In this document: positions 56,541 through 64,000 of the stretch, in pieces | Layout of the letters: each line of letters begins with the position of its first letter | Numbering within the stretch: position 1 is the stretch's first letter | Assembly: GCF_001905005.1 (NCBI RefSeq) | Contig: NZ_LWKZ01000028.1 | Span: 1 to 64,000 of the forward strand | Source of the DNA: Streptomyces sp. CB02923 | Lineage (GTDB): Bacteria > Actinomycetota > Actinomycetes > Streptomycetales > Streptomycetaceae | Length of the DNA stretch: 64,000 nt | Direction of reading: 5' to 3' | Notes under the pieces: model-generated | Databases searched by the model: none | What the model saw: the letters and a program-made list of their open reading frames with translations, nothing else | Told to the model about the DNA's origin: nothing | Made by a program: the position numbers and the translations under genes

Positions 56541-56595
56541 GGCGCCTCCCGCCACGCCCGGCGCGGCCCTCCCCTCCCGGGGAGCGGCCGCCCGC

Positions 56596-57843
56596 TCACT
56601 CCGCGGACGCCTCGGCCTCACGGGCGAGGAACAGTGCGAAGACCGGCGGGTACTGCTGGAGGAGTTCCAGCCGGCCGCCGTCCGCCTCCGCGAGGTCGCG
56701 GGCCACTGCCAGCCCCAGGCCCGTCGAGTTCCGGCCGCTGACCGTCCGCTCGAAGACCCGCGAGCCGAGGTCCGGCGGTACGCCCCGGCCGGCGTCCGTG
56801 ACCTCGACGACCGCCTGATTGCCGGTGACACGGGTCCGCAGCGCCACCGTCCCGTCCCCGTGCATCAGCGAGTTCTCGATCAGGGTGGCGAGGACCTGCG
56901 CCACCGCCCCGGGCGTGCCGACCGCCCGCAGCCCCTTCTTGCCGGAGCGGACGATGGCCCGGCCGGCGCTGCGGTAGGCCGGGCGCCACTCCTCGACCTG
57001 CTGCTTGACGACCTCGTCGAGGTCGAAGGCGACGGCGGAGCCGGAGCGCGGGTCGCGGGAGTTGGTCAGCAGCCGCTGGACGACGTCGGTGAGCCGCTCG
57101 ACCTGGCCCAGCGCGATGGTGGCCTCCTCCTTCACCGTGTCCGGGTCGTCGGTGAGGGTGATCTCCTCCAGCCGCATGGAGAGCGCGGTCAGCGGCGTCC
57201 GCAGCTGGTGGGAGGCGTCGGCGGCGAGCCGCCGTTCGGCGGTGAGCATCCGCGCGATGCGCTCGGCGCTGGCGTCGAGCACGTCCGCGACCCGGTCCAG
57301 TTCCTGCACGCCGTAGCGGCGATGGCGCGGCCGGGGGTCGCCGGAGCCGAGGCGTTCGGCGGTCTCGGCGAGGTCGGTCAGCGGCGCGGTCAGCCGCCGG
57401 GCCTGCTGGACGGCGAGGACCACGGCGGCCAGGATCGCCAGGATCGCGACGGCCAGGATGACCAGCAGCGTGCGGCCGATCTCGGCGCTGACCGCGGAGC
57501 GCGGCTCCTGGACGGTGACCGTCTCGCCGCGGTCGCCGTGCTGGGTCGAGGCGATGACGTCGCCCGTCGGCCGGGCACCGATCTCGATGCGCGACCTGCC
57601 GGGCACCTCGATCTCCGCGTACCGCTTCGCGGTGATCTGTTCGGAGAGGATCTCGGGGGTCAGCTTCTCTCCGCTGCCCAGCCGGCTCTCGACGATGCCG
57701 ACGAGGCGTACGGCCTCGGAGGCGACGCTGTCCTGCGCCCCCGACTGGATGGTGCGGGTCTCGACGATGACGAGCGAGAGGCCGAAGACGGCGATCACGA
57801 CGAGCACCACGGCGAGGGTGGAATTGATCAGACGGCGGCGCAC
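56596..57843 (-). CDS. Sensor histidine kinase
   Basis: A 415-aa membrane kinase. The first helix (LINSTLAVVLVVIAVFGLSLVIV) and the second (ARTLLVILAVAILAILAAVVLAV-type, about 125-148) bracket an extracytoplasmic sensor of about 90 residues. A HAMP region follows. The H-box RRLAADASHQLRTPLTALSMRLEEI carries the phospho-acceptor His. The ATP domain shows LIENSLMHGDGTV, VTDAGRGVPPD and STGLGLAVARDLAEADGG. The GTG at 57843 follows GGAGG. It is the second gene of an operon with the response regulator (59-bp gap). The signal is unknown. Confidence 0.93.
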   Translation of the reverse strand: MRRRLINSTLAVVLVVIAVFGLSLVIVETRTIQSGAQDSVASEAVRLVGIVESRLGSGEKLTPEILSEQITAKRYAEIEVPGRSRIEIGARPTGDVIASTQHGDRGETVTVQEPRSAVSAEIGRTLLVILAVAILAILAAVVLAVQQARRLTAPLTDLAETAERLGSGDPRPRHRRYGVQELDRVADVLDASAERIARMLTAERRLAADASHQLRTPLTALSMRLEEITLTDDPDTVKEEATIALGQVERLTDVVQRLLTNSRDPRSGSAVAFDLDEVVKQQVEEWRPAYRSAGRAIVRSGKKGLRAVGTPGAVAQVLATLIENSLMHGDGTVALRTRVTGNQAVVEVTDAGRGVPPDLGSRVFERTVSGRNSTGLGLAVARDLAEADGGRLELLQQYPPVFALFLAREAEASAE

Positions 57844-57902
57844 GGTGTCCTCCGGGCGGGATGCGTTCGTTCTTCTACTTCTTCCCGCCCGGCGGCGGGT
57901 GC

Positions 57903-58583
57903 TCAGCTCTTTTCGAAGCGGAAGCCGACGCCGCGCACGGTGGCGATGTAGCGCGGGTTGGCCGCGTCGTCACCGAGCTTCTTGCGCAGCCACGAGATGT
58001 GCATGTCCAGCGTCTTCGTGGACGACCACCACGTGGTGTCCCAGACCTCGCGCATCAGCTGGTCGCGGGTGACGACCCGGCCGGCGTCCCGCACCAGCAC
58101 CCGCAGCAGGTCGAACTCCTTCGCCGTGAGCTGGAGTTCGTCGTCCCCCATCCAGGCGCGGTGCGACTCGACGTCGATCCGTACGCCGTGGGTCGCGGGC
58201 GGCTGCTGCGGCTCGGCGGACGAACCGCGGCGCAGCAGGGCCCGGACACGGGCGAGCAGTTCGGCGAGCCGGAAGGGCTTGGTGACGTAGTCGTCGGCAC
58301 CGGCGTCCAGGCCGACGACGGTGTCGACCTCGTCGGCGCGGGCGGTGAGCACGAGGACGGGGAAGGAGTGGCCTTCGTTGCGCAGCCGGCGGGCCACCTC
58401 CAGGCCGTCCATGCCGGGCAGGCCCAGGTCGAGGACGACCAGGTCGATGTTGCCCTGCAGACCGGCGTCGAGCGCCGTGGGGCCGTCCTCGCGCACCTCG
58501 ACTTCGTAACCCTCGCGGCGCAGGGCGCGGGCGAGCGGCTCCGAGATGGACGCGTCATCCTCGGCGAGCAGTACACGGGTCAT
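57903..58583 (-). CDS. OmpR/PhoB-type response regulator
   Basis: A 226-aa regulator. The receiver domain (1-120) has acidic residues Glu8-Asp9-Asp10, phospho-acceptor Asp52 (LVVLDLGLPGMDG), Thr80 and Lys102 (YVTKPF). The C-terminal winged helix (about 135-225) shows LQLTAKEFDLLRVLVRDAGRVVTRDQLMREVW and RKKLGDDAANPRYIATVRGVGFRFE. The ATG at 58583 is canonical. It is first in the operon with its kinase. Confidence 0.95.
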   Translation of the reverse strand: MTRVLLAEDDASISEPLARALRREGYEVEVREDGPTALDAGLQGNIDLVVLDLGLPGMDGLEVARRLRNEGHSFPVLVLTARADEVDTVVGLDAGADDYVTKPFRLAELLARVRALLRRGSSAEPQQPPATHGVRIDVESHRAWMGDDELQLTAKEFDLLRVLVRDAGRVVTRDQLMREVWDTTWWSSTKTLDMHISWLRKKLGDDAANPRYIATVRGVGFRFEKS

Positions 58584-59105
58584 GGGCCGATGGTAGTCCC
58601 AGGTCTTACCTCCACGGGCCGGACCCGGTGCGCCCGGAGGTGACCGGAAAACGTCCTGCGGGCGGCGCGCCGACGGCGTGATCGCGGCCGGCGGGTGATC
58701 GCGGGGCACACGGGGCGCGGCAAGCGCAACCCCCGGTACGGTTCCCGTTTGATCATGTGACCGTTGTCTCACTGGTCCCACCGGTGCGGCTGCTGGACGT
58801 ATGGTGTCCCAACGTCCGTAGCACAGCCTCGGGACCCATGACTCTCAAGAGACGTCATCGGTCCCTGTTGTGTGCAGGGCTGGAACCACCAGTCTTGATA
58901 CACAGTGAATGACCTGTCGACCGGGTCCACCGCGCGTGCAGCACGGGGGCGTGGATCCCGGTGTCACGACTGTCCTGCCGATTCCTCTTCCAGTGGCGTC
59001 GGCCCCCGCCGGACGTGGGGGCGGGCAATGTGACGCCGGTGCCGGTCAGCCGACCCGGGCGCGCTGCGGTCTCCCCACGCGTCCCGAGCACACCTAGGAA
59101 GCACC
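58584..59105. promoter_or_regulatory. Divergent intergenic region, response regulator / POT transporter
   Basis: 522 bp without a convincing gene. It is less GC-rich at 58840-58920, where CTTGATACACAGTGAATG could hold a -10 (TACACA) for the transporter. A GCCCCC...GGGGGC hairpin near 59008-59030 may lie in its long leader. No RNA gene was recognised. Confidence 0.45.
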
Positions 59106-60635
59106 ATGGCGTCCAGCCTGACGAAGGACGCCGGAGCGCAGGGGAACCCTGGCAGCGACGGCAAAACCTTCTTCGGCCACCCCCGCGGACTGGCCACCCT
59201 CTTCATGACCGAGATGTGGGAGCGGTTCAGCTTCTACGGCATGAGGGCGCTCCTCGTCCTCTACCTCATCTCGGGCGGCGCCGACGCCAAGGTGGGCGAG
59301 CAGGGCGGCGGCCTGGCCATGACCGCGGCGACCGCCTCGGCGATCTACGCGGTCTACATGGCGATGGTCTACCTGCTCGCCATGCCCGGCGGCTGGTTCG
59401 GCGACCGGATCTGGGGCCCGCGCAAGACCGTGGTCATCGGCGCGATCGTCGTGATCGCCGGTCACCTCACGCTGGCACTGCCCGGCCAGGGCACGTTCTT
59501 CGCCGGTCTGGCGCTGGTGGCGCTGGGTTCGGGTCTGCTGAAGGCCAACATCTCCACGATGGTCGGCCAGCTCTACGACGGCCCGCAGGACCCGCGCCGG
59601 GACTCCGGCTTCACGATCTTCTACATCGGCATCAACCTCGGTGGCCTGCTCGCCCCGCTGGTGGTCGGCACGATCGGCCAGAACATCAACTGGCACGTCG
59701 GCTTCGCCACCGCCGGCCTCGGTATGGCGCTGGGCCTGGCGGGCTTCCTGTTCGGCACGCGCAACCTGGACCCGCGCAGCAGCCAGGTCCCGACCCCGCT
59801 GCCCCGCGAGGAGCGCAACAGCTGGCTGCGCAAGGGCCTGATCTGGACCGTCGTCGCGGCCGTCTTCTACGGCATCGTCCTGGCCACCGGGTCCTTCACG
59901 CTGAACTGGGCGCTGATCCCGATCAGCCTGCTCGGCATGATCATTCCGATCTCGGTGCTGGTGCGCATCAAGCGCGACAAGGATCTGACGCAGACCGAGC
60001 AGACCAAGGTCAGCGGCTACATCTGGTTCTTCGTCGCCGCCGCGATCTTCTTCATGATCTTCGACCAGGCCGGTTCGACGCTGAACGTCTTCGCCGACAA
60101 GAACACCGCGGACACGATCTTCGGCCTGCACTTCCCCTCGACGTGGTTCCAGTCGGTGAACTCGGCCTGGGTCATGGCCCTCGCACCGGTCTTCGCCACG
60201 ATGTGGCTGGCCCTGGCCCGGCGCTCCAAGGAGCCCACCACGGTCGTGAAGTTCGCGATGGCGATGCTGCTCGTCGGCGCCTCGTACTTCGTGCTCATCC
60301 TGCCGATGCAGATGTCGGCCGGCGGCGACAAGGTCAGCCCGATGTGGCTGCTCAGCGTCTACATGATCCAGACCATGGGTGAGCTGTGCCTCTCCCCGGT
60401 CGGCCTGTCGGTGACCACCAAGATGGCCCCGGCGAAGTACGCCAGCCAGATGATGGGCGTGTGGTTCCTCGCCGTCACCACCGGCGACTGCGTGGTCAGC
60501 CTGATCTCCCTGTCCGGCGCCGACCTCAGCGGTGTGGGGGTGGTGGCGTCCGAAGCGACCCTGGCCGCCCTGGCCGGTGTCGCGATCTGGATGTCCCGCA
60601 AGAAGATCGAGGCGTCCATGGGCGACGTCCACTGA
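59106..60635 (+). CDS. POT/PTR family proton-coupled oligopeptide transporter
   Basis: A 509-aa membrane protein with about 14 hydrophobic segments that imports di- and tripeptides with protons. The family signatures are FMTEMWERFSFYGMRALLVLYL near the N-terminus (the ExxER-like region of the proton site), PGGWFGDRIWGPRKTVVIGAI, LLKANISTMVGQLYDGPQDPRRDSGFTIFYIGINLGGLLAPLVVG and the C-terminal half SPMWLLSVYMIQTMGELCLSPVGLSVTTKMAP. GGAAG precedes the ATG. A terminator follows 28 bp after the stop. Confidence 0.94.
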   Translation: MASSLTKDAGAQGNPGSDGKTFFGHPRGLATLFMTEMWERFSFYGMRALLVLYLISGGADAKVGEQGGGLAMTAATASAIYAVYMAMVYLLAMPGGWFGDRIWGPRKTVVIGAIVVIAGHLTLALPGQGTFFAGLALVALGSGLLKANISTMVGQLYDGPQDPRRDSGFTIFYIGINLGGLLAPLVVGTIGQNINWHVGFATAGLGMALGLAGFLFGTRNLDPRSSQVPTPLPREERNSWLRKGLIWTVVAAVFYGIVLATGSFTLNWALIPISLLGMIIPISVLVRIKRDKDLTQTEQTKVSGYIWFFVAAAIFFMIFDQAGSTLNVFADKNTADTIFGLHFPSTWFQSVNSAWVMALAPVFATMWLALARRSKEPTTVVKFAMAMLLVGASYFVLILPMQMSAGGDKVSPMWLLSVYMIQTMGELCLSPVGLSVTTKMAPAKYASQMMGVWFLAVTTGDCVVSLISLSGADLSGVGVVASEATLAALAGVAIWMSRKKIEASMGDVH

Positions 60636-60662
60636 CGCTGTTCACGCGTCCCTGATCCGCGG

Positions 60663-60693
60663 AGGGGCTCGGTGCCGAGGGCACCGGGCCCCT
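60663..60693. terminator. Terminator between POT transporter and surface-protein operon
   Basis: AGGGGCTCGGTGCC (60663-60676) pairs with GGCACCGGGCCCCT (60680-60693) with one mismatch and a GAG loop, followed by CTTG. It serves convergent genes. Confidence 0.88.
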
Positions 60694-60732
60694 CTTGCGC
60701 TGTACGCGGCTGCGTTCAGGTTCGTACGGGCC

Positions 60733-62184
60733 TCAGCGGCGCCGCGGCCTGCGGCCCGGGACGAAGGTGAAGACGGCGCCGCCCAGCAGGACCACCGTGC
60801 CCGCGACGAGGGCGAGGGCACGCAGGCCGCCGTGGTCGCTCGCGCCGGTCTCCGCGAGGCCGCCCGCGGTGCCGCCCGCGCTCGCCGGGCCCGCCGCGCT
60901 GCCGCCTGCCGCGCTGCCGCCTGCCGCGCTGCCGCCCGCCGTGTCCCCGCCGGTGCCGCCGGACGCGGAGCTGCCGCCGGTGCCGCCCTGCTGGGCCGTG
61001 GTGTCGAGGGTCAGGGAGGCGCCCGGGTCCTTCTCCGGGGTGCACGTCGTGGTCGTCCCCAGCGCGTTGACGGTCAGCACGCCCGGCGTCAGCGTCGTCC
61101 TGCCGGTGGCCCCCGGGGTGTAGGTGCCCTTCAGGTCGGGGATCGCGATCGGCTGCCCGGACTTGACGGGCTCCTTGTTGGCCGGGCCCTCGGTCTTCAC
61201 GGTGCCCTGGCCGGCGCCGCCGAGCCGTACCGCCATGGACGGCTTGACCGTACCGGCCGGGATGTCCGCCGGGCTGTCCATCACCGACTTCGCGAACTTC
61301 ACCGTCAGGCCGTAGCCGCCGCCCTTCTTGACGGCGTCGATCTGCACCGGCGACGTGGCCTTCTTGTCGCCGATGGGGGTCTTGCAGGCGTACGGGACCT
61401 GGACCTGCTTGCCCTCGTACGCGGTGCCGTCGGGGTCGCCGCCACCACCCGAGGAGCCGGACGAGGCGCCGGAGGAGGAGCCGGACGAGCCGCCGGAGCC
61501 GGACGTGCCGCCGGTGTCCGAGCCGCCGGTGGTGCCGCCCGTACTGCTGCCTCCCGAGTCGCCGCCGCCCGTACTGCCGCCGCCCGTACCGCTGCCGCCC
61601 GTACCGCTGCCGCCGGTCGTGCCGCCCGGGTCGCCGCCGCCTGCCGTCACCTTGATCGTGGCAGCGGGCTTCACCTCACCCTTCGGGGTGCACTTCGTGT
61701 CGGTGGAGATCGGCTTGTTGACGTTGATGGTGTAGGGGCCGGGCGCGAGGGTGACCTCGCCGGGCTTCTCCAGCTTCAGGGTGCCCTTCATGTCCGGGAG
61801 CTTCATCGGGCTGTTCTTGGGGATCGGCGGATTCTGCCGCGGCCCCTGGACGCGCAGCTCGCCGCTCTGCGCGCCGCCCACCTTGATCTTGCCGCTGGGC
61901 TGCACGGTGTCCTTGCCCAGGTCGAGGACGCCGGGGTTCTTGGACGCGGCCTCGACCGTCTTCCACACCACCTCGACCTCGTCGCCGACCTTCGCCGTCG
62001 CGGGCGCGGTCACCTCCACCTTGGTGGTGCCCTGGATCGCGGGCAGGCCCGAGATCGGCGGCGGTACGCACTCGGTCGGGTACGCCGCCTCCGCGGCCCC
62101 GGCCGGTCCGGCGGCCGCCAGAATTCCCGCACCGGCGAGCATCAGGGCGAAGCCGCCCGCGCTCGCTCTCCTGCGTTGCCTCAT
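60733..62184 (-). CDS. LAxTG sortase-anchored surface protein with duplicated domain
   Basis: A 483-aa exported protein. A signal peptide (RRRASAGGFALMLAGAGILAAAGPAGAAEA) is followed by a domain of about 140 residues, a Gly/Ser/Thr linker (about 175-245) and a second related domain. The two domains align at PDMKGTLKLEKPGEVTLAPG / PDLKGTYTPGATGRTTLTPG and at TKCTP / TTCTP. A second Gly/Ser/Ala stretch precedes LAETGASD, a hydrophobic helix and an Arg tail (RRPRRR). That is a class E-type LAxTG sorting signal. It would be linked to peptidoglycan. Its ATG overlaps the preceding stop (TGATG), so it is co-translated with the two upstream genes. Confidence 0.88.
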   Translation of the reverse strand: MRQRRRASAGGFALMLAGAGILAAAGPAGAAEAAYPTECVPPPISGLPAIQGTTKVEVTAPATAKVGDEVEVVWKTVEAASKNPGVLDLGKDTVQPSGKIKVGGAQSGELRVQGPRQNPPIPKNSPMKLPDMKGTLKLEKPGEVTLAPGPYTINVNKPISTDTKCTPKGEVKPAATIKVTAGGGDPGGTTGGSGTGGSGTGGGSTGGGDSGGSSTGGTTGGSDTGGTSGSGGSSGSSSGASSGSSGGGGDPDGTAYEGKQVQVPYACKTPIGDKKATSPVQIDAVKKGGGYGLTVKFAKSVMDSPADIPAGTVKPSMAVRLGGAGQGTVKTEGPANKEPVKSGQPIAIPDLKGTYTPGATGRTTLTPGVLTVNALGTTTTCTPEKDPGASLTLDTTAQQGGTGGSSASGGTGGDTAGGSAAGGSAAGGSAAGPASAGGTAGGLAETGASDHGGLRALALVAGTVVLLGGAVFTFVPGRRPRRR

Positions 62185-63329
62185 CACGTGGAACCTTTCG
62201 ACGTCGGCGGGTCGGTCGGTGGTGCTGTGGTGGCAGACGGTGCGGTGTCCGGGGTGAACCACGGCAGGGTGGCGGCGGCATCGCCGTCCGCGGGGGCGGG
62301 CTCGGCCGCGGCGGGCGCCGTACGCCGGGGAGTCCGCGGGGCGGCCCTTCGCGGCGCCCGCCGCCGCGCCCGCCCCCGCGGACGGGCGGCTCCGGGGCGC
62401 GGGCGGGCCCGGTCGACGACCGCCATGCCGACACGGAAGACCGCGGCCGGCACGACGACGCACAGCAGGATCCAGAACAGCGTCACGCCCCACGGCCGCC
62501 CGACGCCCCACGGCTGCTCGGCGAGCACCTTGCCGCCGTACTTCAGCGAGACGAGATGGTCGCCGTGCGCCCCCGCGGGCAGCTCCACCGGCAGTTCGAT
62601 CCGCTGCTTCCGCCCGGCGGGCACGGTCCCCCGCCACTGCTGCTCCTCCCACTGCGGGGCGAACACCCCGTGCGAGGTGCCGACCTCGAAGACCGGGTCC
62701 CGGGCGGAGGTGGCGCCGAGGTTGCCCACGGTGACCACGAGCCGCCGCTGCGGCGGTGCGCCGAACCAGGTCAGCAGGCCGCTGGAGCCTTCCAGGCGCG
62801 GCGGTGCCAGGACGCTCAGCCGCCCGCCCGTGTCCTGCCGTGGCAGCGGCGCGACGGGGTGACCGGCCACCGTGAACGGCGCGTCGGCGGTGGCGGGCGG
62901 GCCGGTCACGGTGGCGGCGTGCACGACGCACGGGCAGGGCTTGGGCGGCTCGGCGACCGGGAGGTCCTTGCGGAAGGAGCCGTCCGGGCCGGTGGTCACG
63001 GCCCGGCCGTCGCCGTTGGCGCAGGCGTTGGTGCCGCCGATCATGTTCTGCCCGCAGATGAGCAGGGTGAGCAGCGTCTTGGGCCGCCAGCCCCGGCCGG
63101 TCACGGTGACGGTGCCGCCCTTGCCCGCTTCCTGCGCGGAGAGCTGTACGCGGGGGGCGGGGGCCGCGGTGGCGGGGGCCACGGGGGCCGCGATGGCGGG
63201 CGGTGCGGGCAGCAGGGCGAGACAGAAGGGGATCAGGAGGGCAAGGAGGGGCAGAAGGGTCAGGAGGGCCGAGGCGGCTCCGCCGGTCCGGGCAGCGGCC
63301 CGGCGGCGAGCGGGCCCGGCGCGGTTCAC
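62184..63329 (-). CDS. Exported membrane protein of a surface-protein operon (unknown family)
   Basis: A 381-aa protein from the GTG at 63329, overlapping the previous stop (GTGA). A signal segment (ASALLTLLPLLALLIPFCLALLPAPPAIAA) precedes an extracytoplasmic, beta-rich region with two Ig-like parts. One contains GTVTVTGRGWRPKTLLTLLICGQN, and four Cys lie within about 60 residues (ICGQN, NACAN, KPCPCVV). A membrane helix (VTLFWILLCVVVPAAVFRVGMAVV, about 290-315) and a basic Arg/Pro/Ala cytoplasmic tail follow. I do not recognise a named family. Its position suggests assembly or presentation of the LAxTG protein. Confidence 0.75.
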   Translation of the reverse strand: MNRAGPARRRAAARTGGAASALLTLLPLLALLIPFCLALLPAPPAIAAPVAPATAAPAPRVQLSAQEAGKGGTVTVTGRGWRPKTLLTLLICGQNMIGGTNACANGDGRAVTTGPDGSFRKDLPVAEPPKPCPCVVHAATVTGPPATADAPFTVAGHPVAPLPRQDTGGRLSVLAPPRLEGSSGLLTWFGAPPQRRLVVTVGNLGATSARDPVFEVGTSHGVFAPQWEEQQWRGTVPAGRKQRIELPVELPAGAHGDHLVSLKYGGKVLAEQPWGVGRPWGVTLFWILLCVVVPAAVFRVGMAVVDRARPRPGAARPRGRARRRAPRRAAPRTPRRTAPAAAEPAPADGDAAATLPWFTPDTAPSATTAPPTDPPTSKGST

Positions 63330-64000
63330 GCGTCCGCCCCCGCCCGGGGAGCCGCCACCGGGGCCGCGTCCGGTTTCGGCCCCGGTTCTGTTTCCGGTTC
63401 CGGTTCCGTTTCCGGCTGCGCCGCCGGGGCCCCCGTCCCGGGCTCCGCCCGCCTCCGGCGCCGTACGCGCCACACGGCCGCGCCCGCCAGCAGTCCCGCG
63501 GGCGGCAGCGCGGCGACGCCCCACGGCACCGCCGTGTAGGAGGCCGCGGCCGATCCGTGCGCGCCGCCCGGCGCCGTGACCGTCAGCCGTACGTCCACCG
63601 AGTCCAGCGCGGGCGGATCGGGCCACGGCTCGGTCAGCGGGATGCGGCGGCCCGGCGGCAGGGTGACGGGGAGGGTGCGCGCGATGCGGCGCAGGGCCGG
63701 GCCGAACAGCCCGTCGGCGTCGACCGCGAGCCGTGGCGTGAGCGTGGTGTTGCCGCGGTTGACCAGCACGTACCGGATGACCGCCGCGCCGCCACGGCGC
63801 TCCACCGCCACCTCCTCGACGCTCAGCGCCGCCAGCGCGGGCCCGGTCACGCGCAGGTGCACCCGGACGGCGGCCGTCCTGCCGTGCCCTTCGGCGACGA
63901 GCGCGGCCGGGTGGTCGCCCGGCGCCGCGTCTCCCGGGACGGTCACGGTGAAGGGCACGTCCGCCCGGGTGCGCGGTGGTACCCGTACCTCCTCGGCCGC
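63326..64000 (-). CDS. Surface protein with DUF916/WxL-binding-like domains (partial, runs off the right edge)
   Basis: The 3' 224 codons of a leftward gene whose start lies beyond position 64000. The visible part reads VPPRTRADVPFTVTVPGDAAPGDHPAALVAEGHGRTAAVRVHLRVTGPALAALSVE, then a second beta domain (AVIRYVLVNRGNTTLTPRLAVDAD...). This is the pattern of DUF916-like extracellular proteins that bind surface proteins. A membrane helix (VPWGVAALPPAGLLAGAAVW) and a short tail with PETEPEPETEPGP repeats follow. It is translationally coupled to the next gene by a GTGA overlap. Confidence 0.75.
   Translation of the reverse strand, partial: AAEEVRVPPRTRADVPFTVTVPGDAAPGDHPAALVAEGHGRTAAVRVHLRVTGPALAALSVEEVAVERRGGAAVIRYVLVNRGNTTLTPRLAVDADGLFGPALRRIARTLPVTLPPGRRIPLTEPWPDPPALDSVDVRLTVTAPGGAHGSAAASYTAVPWGVAALPPAGLLAGAAVWRVRRRRRAEPGTGAPAAQPETEPEPETEPGPKPDAAPVAAPRAGADA

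Overview
The window is chromosomal DNA from a high-GC actinomycete, almost certainly a Streptomyces. The evidence is the extreme GC bias at third codon positions, a WhiB sporulation regulator, the coenzyme F420 genes fbiA-fbiB, frequent GTG and TTG starts, LAxTG-type sortase signalling, and an rRNA-operon leader of the Streptomyces type at the left edge. The gene order around whiB resembles what I recall of the conserved core of Streptomyces chromosomes. I identified families by eye from motifs; no database search was run.

Layout. 0-0.32 kb: promoter and leader of a ribosomal RNA operon read leftwards out of the window. 0.37-3.3 kb: SpoIIM-like and RDD membrane proteins and a conserved hypothetical protein. 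3.4-4.9 kb: ahcY, followed by about 1.2 kb of gene-free, G-rich degenerate repeats. 6.0-8.5 kb: a fructose-family PTS permease with IIB-IIC-IIA order. 8.6-14.3 kb: a leftward block of CDF cation transporter, manA, a SIS-type sugar isomerase-like protein, a Trm112-like mini protein and manB. 14.4-16.1 kb: an L-lactate permease with N-terminal hexapeptide repeats. 16.4-23.2 kb: DUF3499, a zincin-fold protein, and a translationally coupled DUF5719/giant membrane glycosyltransferase pair. 23.4-29.5 kb: whiB; a small cysteine-rich leader peptide ahead of cysteine dioxygenase; fbiA-fbiB; an AlkA-like glycosylase; a mannose-1-phosphate guanylyltransferase-like enzyme.

29.6-46.4 kb is a cell-envelope region. 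It has a secreted PGRP amidase, a TIGR03089 protein, five LytR-CpsA-Psr (LCP) paralogs and a family 2 glycosyltransferase. Two leftward genes, a prenyl-synthase-like enzyme and an MFS exporter, are inserted among them. 46.5-49.5 kb is an accessory cassette: an 85-aa protein, a DUF6879 protein, an XRE/DUF5753 regulator, a 36-aa peptide and a protein-isoaspartate-methyltransferase-like enzyme. The same 20-bp motif precedes both its first gene and its peptide gene. This is the best candidate for an undescribed system. 49.6-58.6 kb: acyl-CoA dehydrogenase, UDP-glucose dehydrogenase, the purK-purE-dipeptidase operon, a chagasin-like inhibitor, GtrA and a two-component system. 59.1-64 kb: a POT peptide transporter and a leftward surface-protein operon ending in a LAETG-anchored protein.

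How the genes fit together (inference). ManA, ManB and the guanylyltransferase form a fructose-6-phosphate to GDP-mannose route. UDP-glucose dehydrogenase, GtrA and the glycosyltransferases supply and transfer sugars. The LCP enzymes would attach the resulting polymers to peptidoglycan. Several small regulatory features stand out: the Cys-rich leader peptide, a dyad sitting on a -10 box of a probably leaderless gene, the paired direct-repeat operators of the accessory cassette, and a terminator whose left arm is tandemly duplicated.
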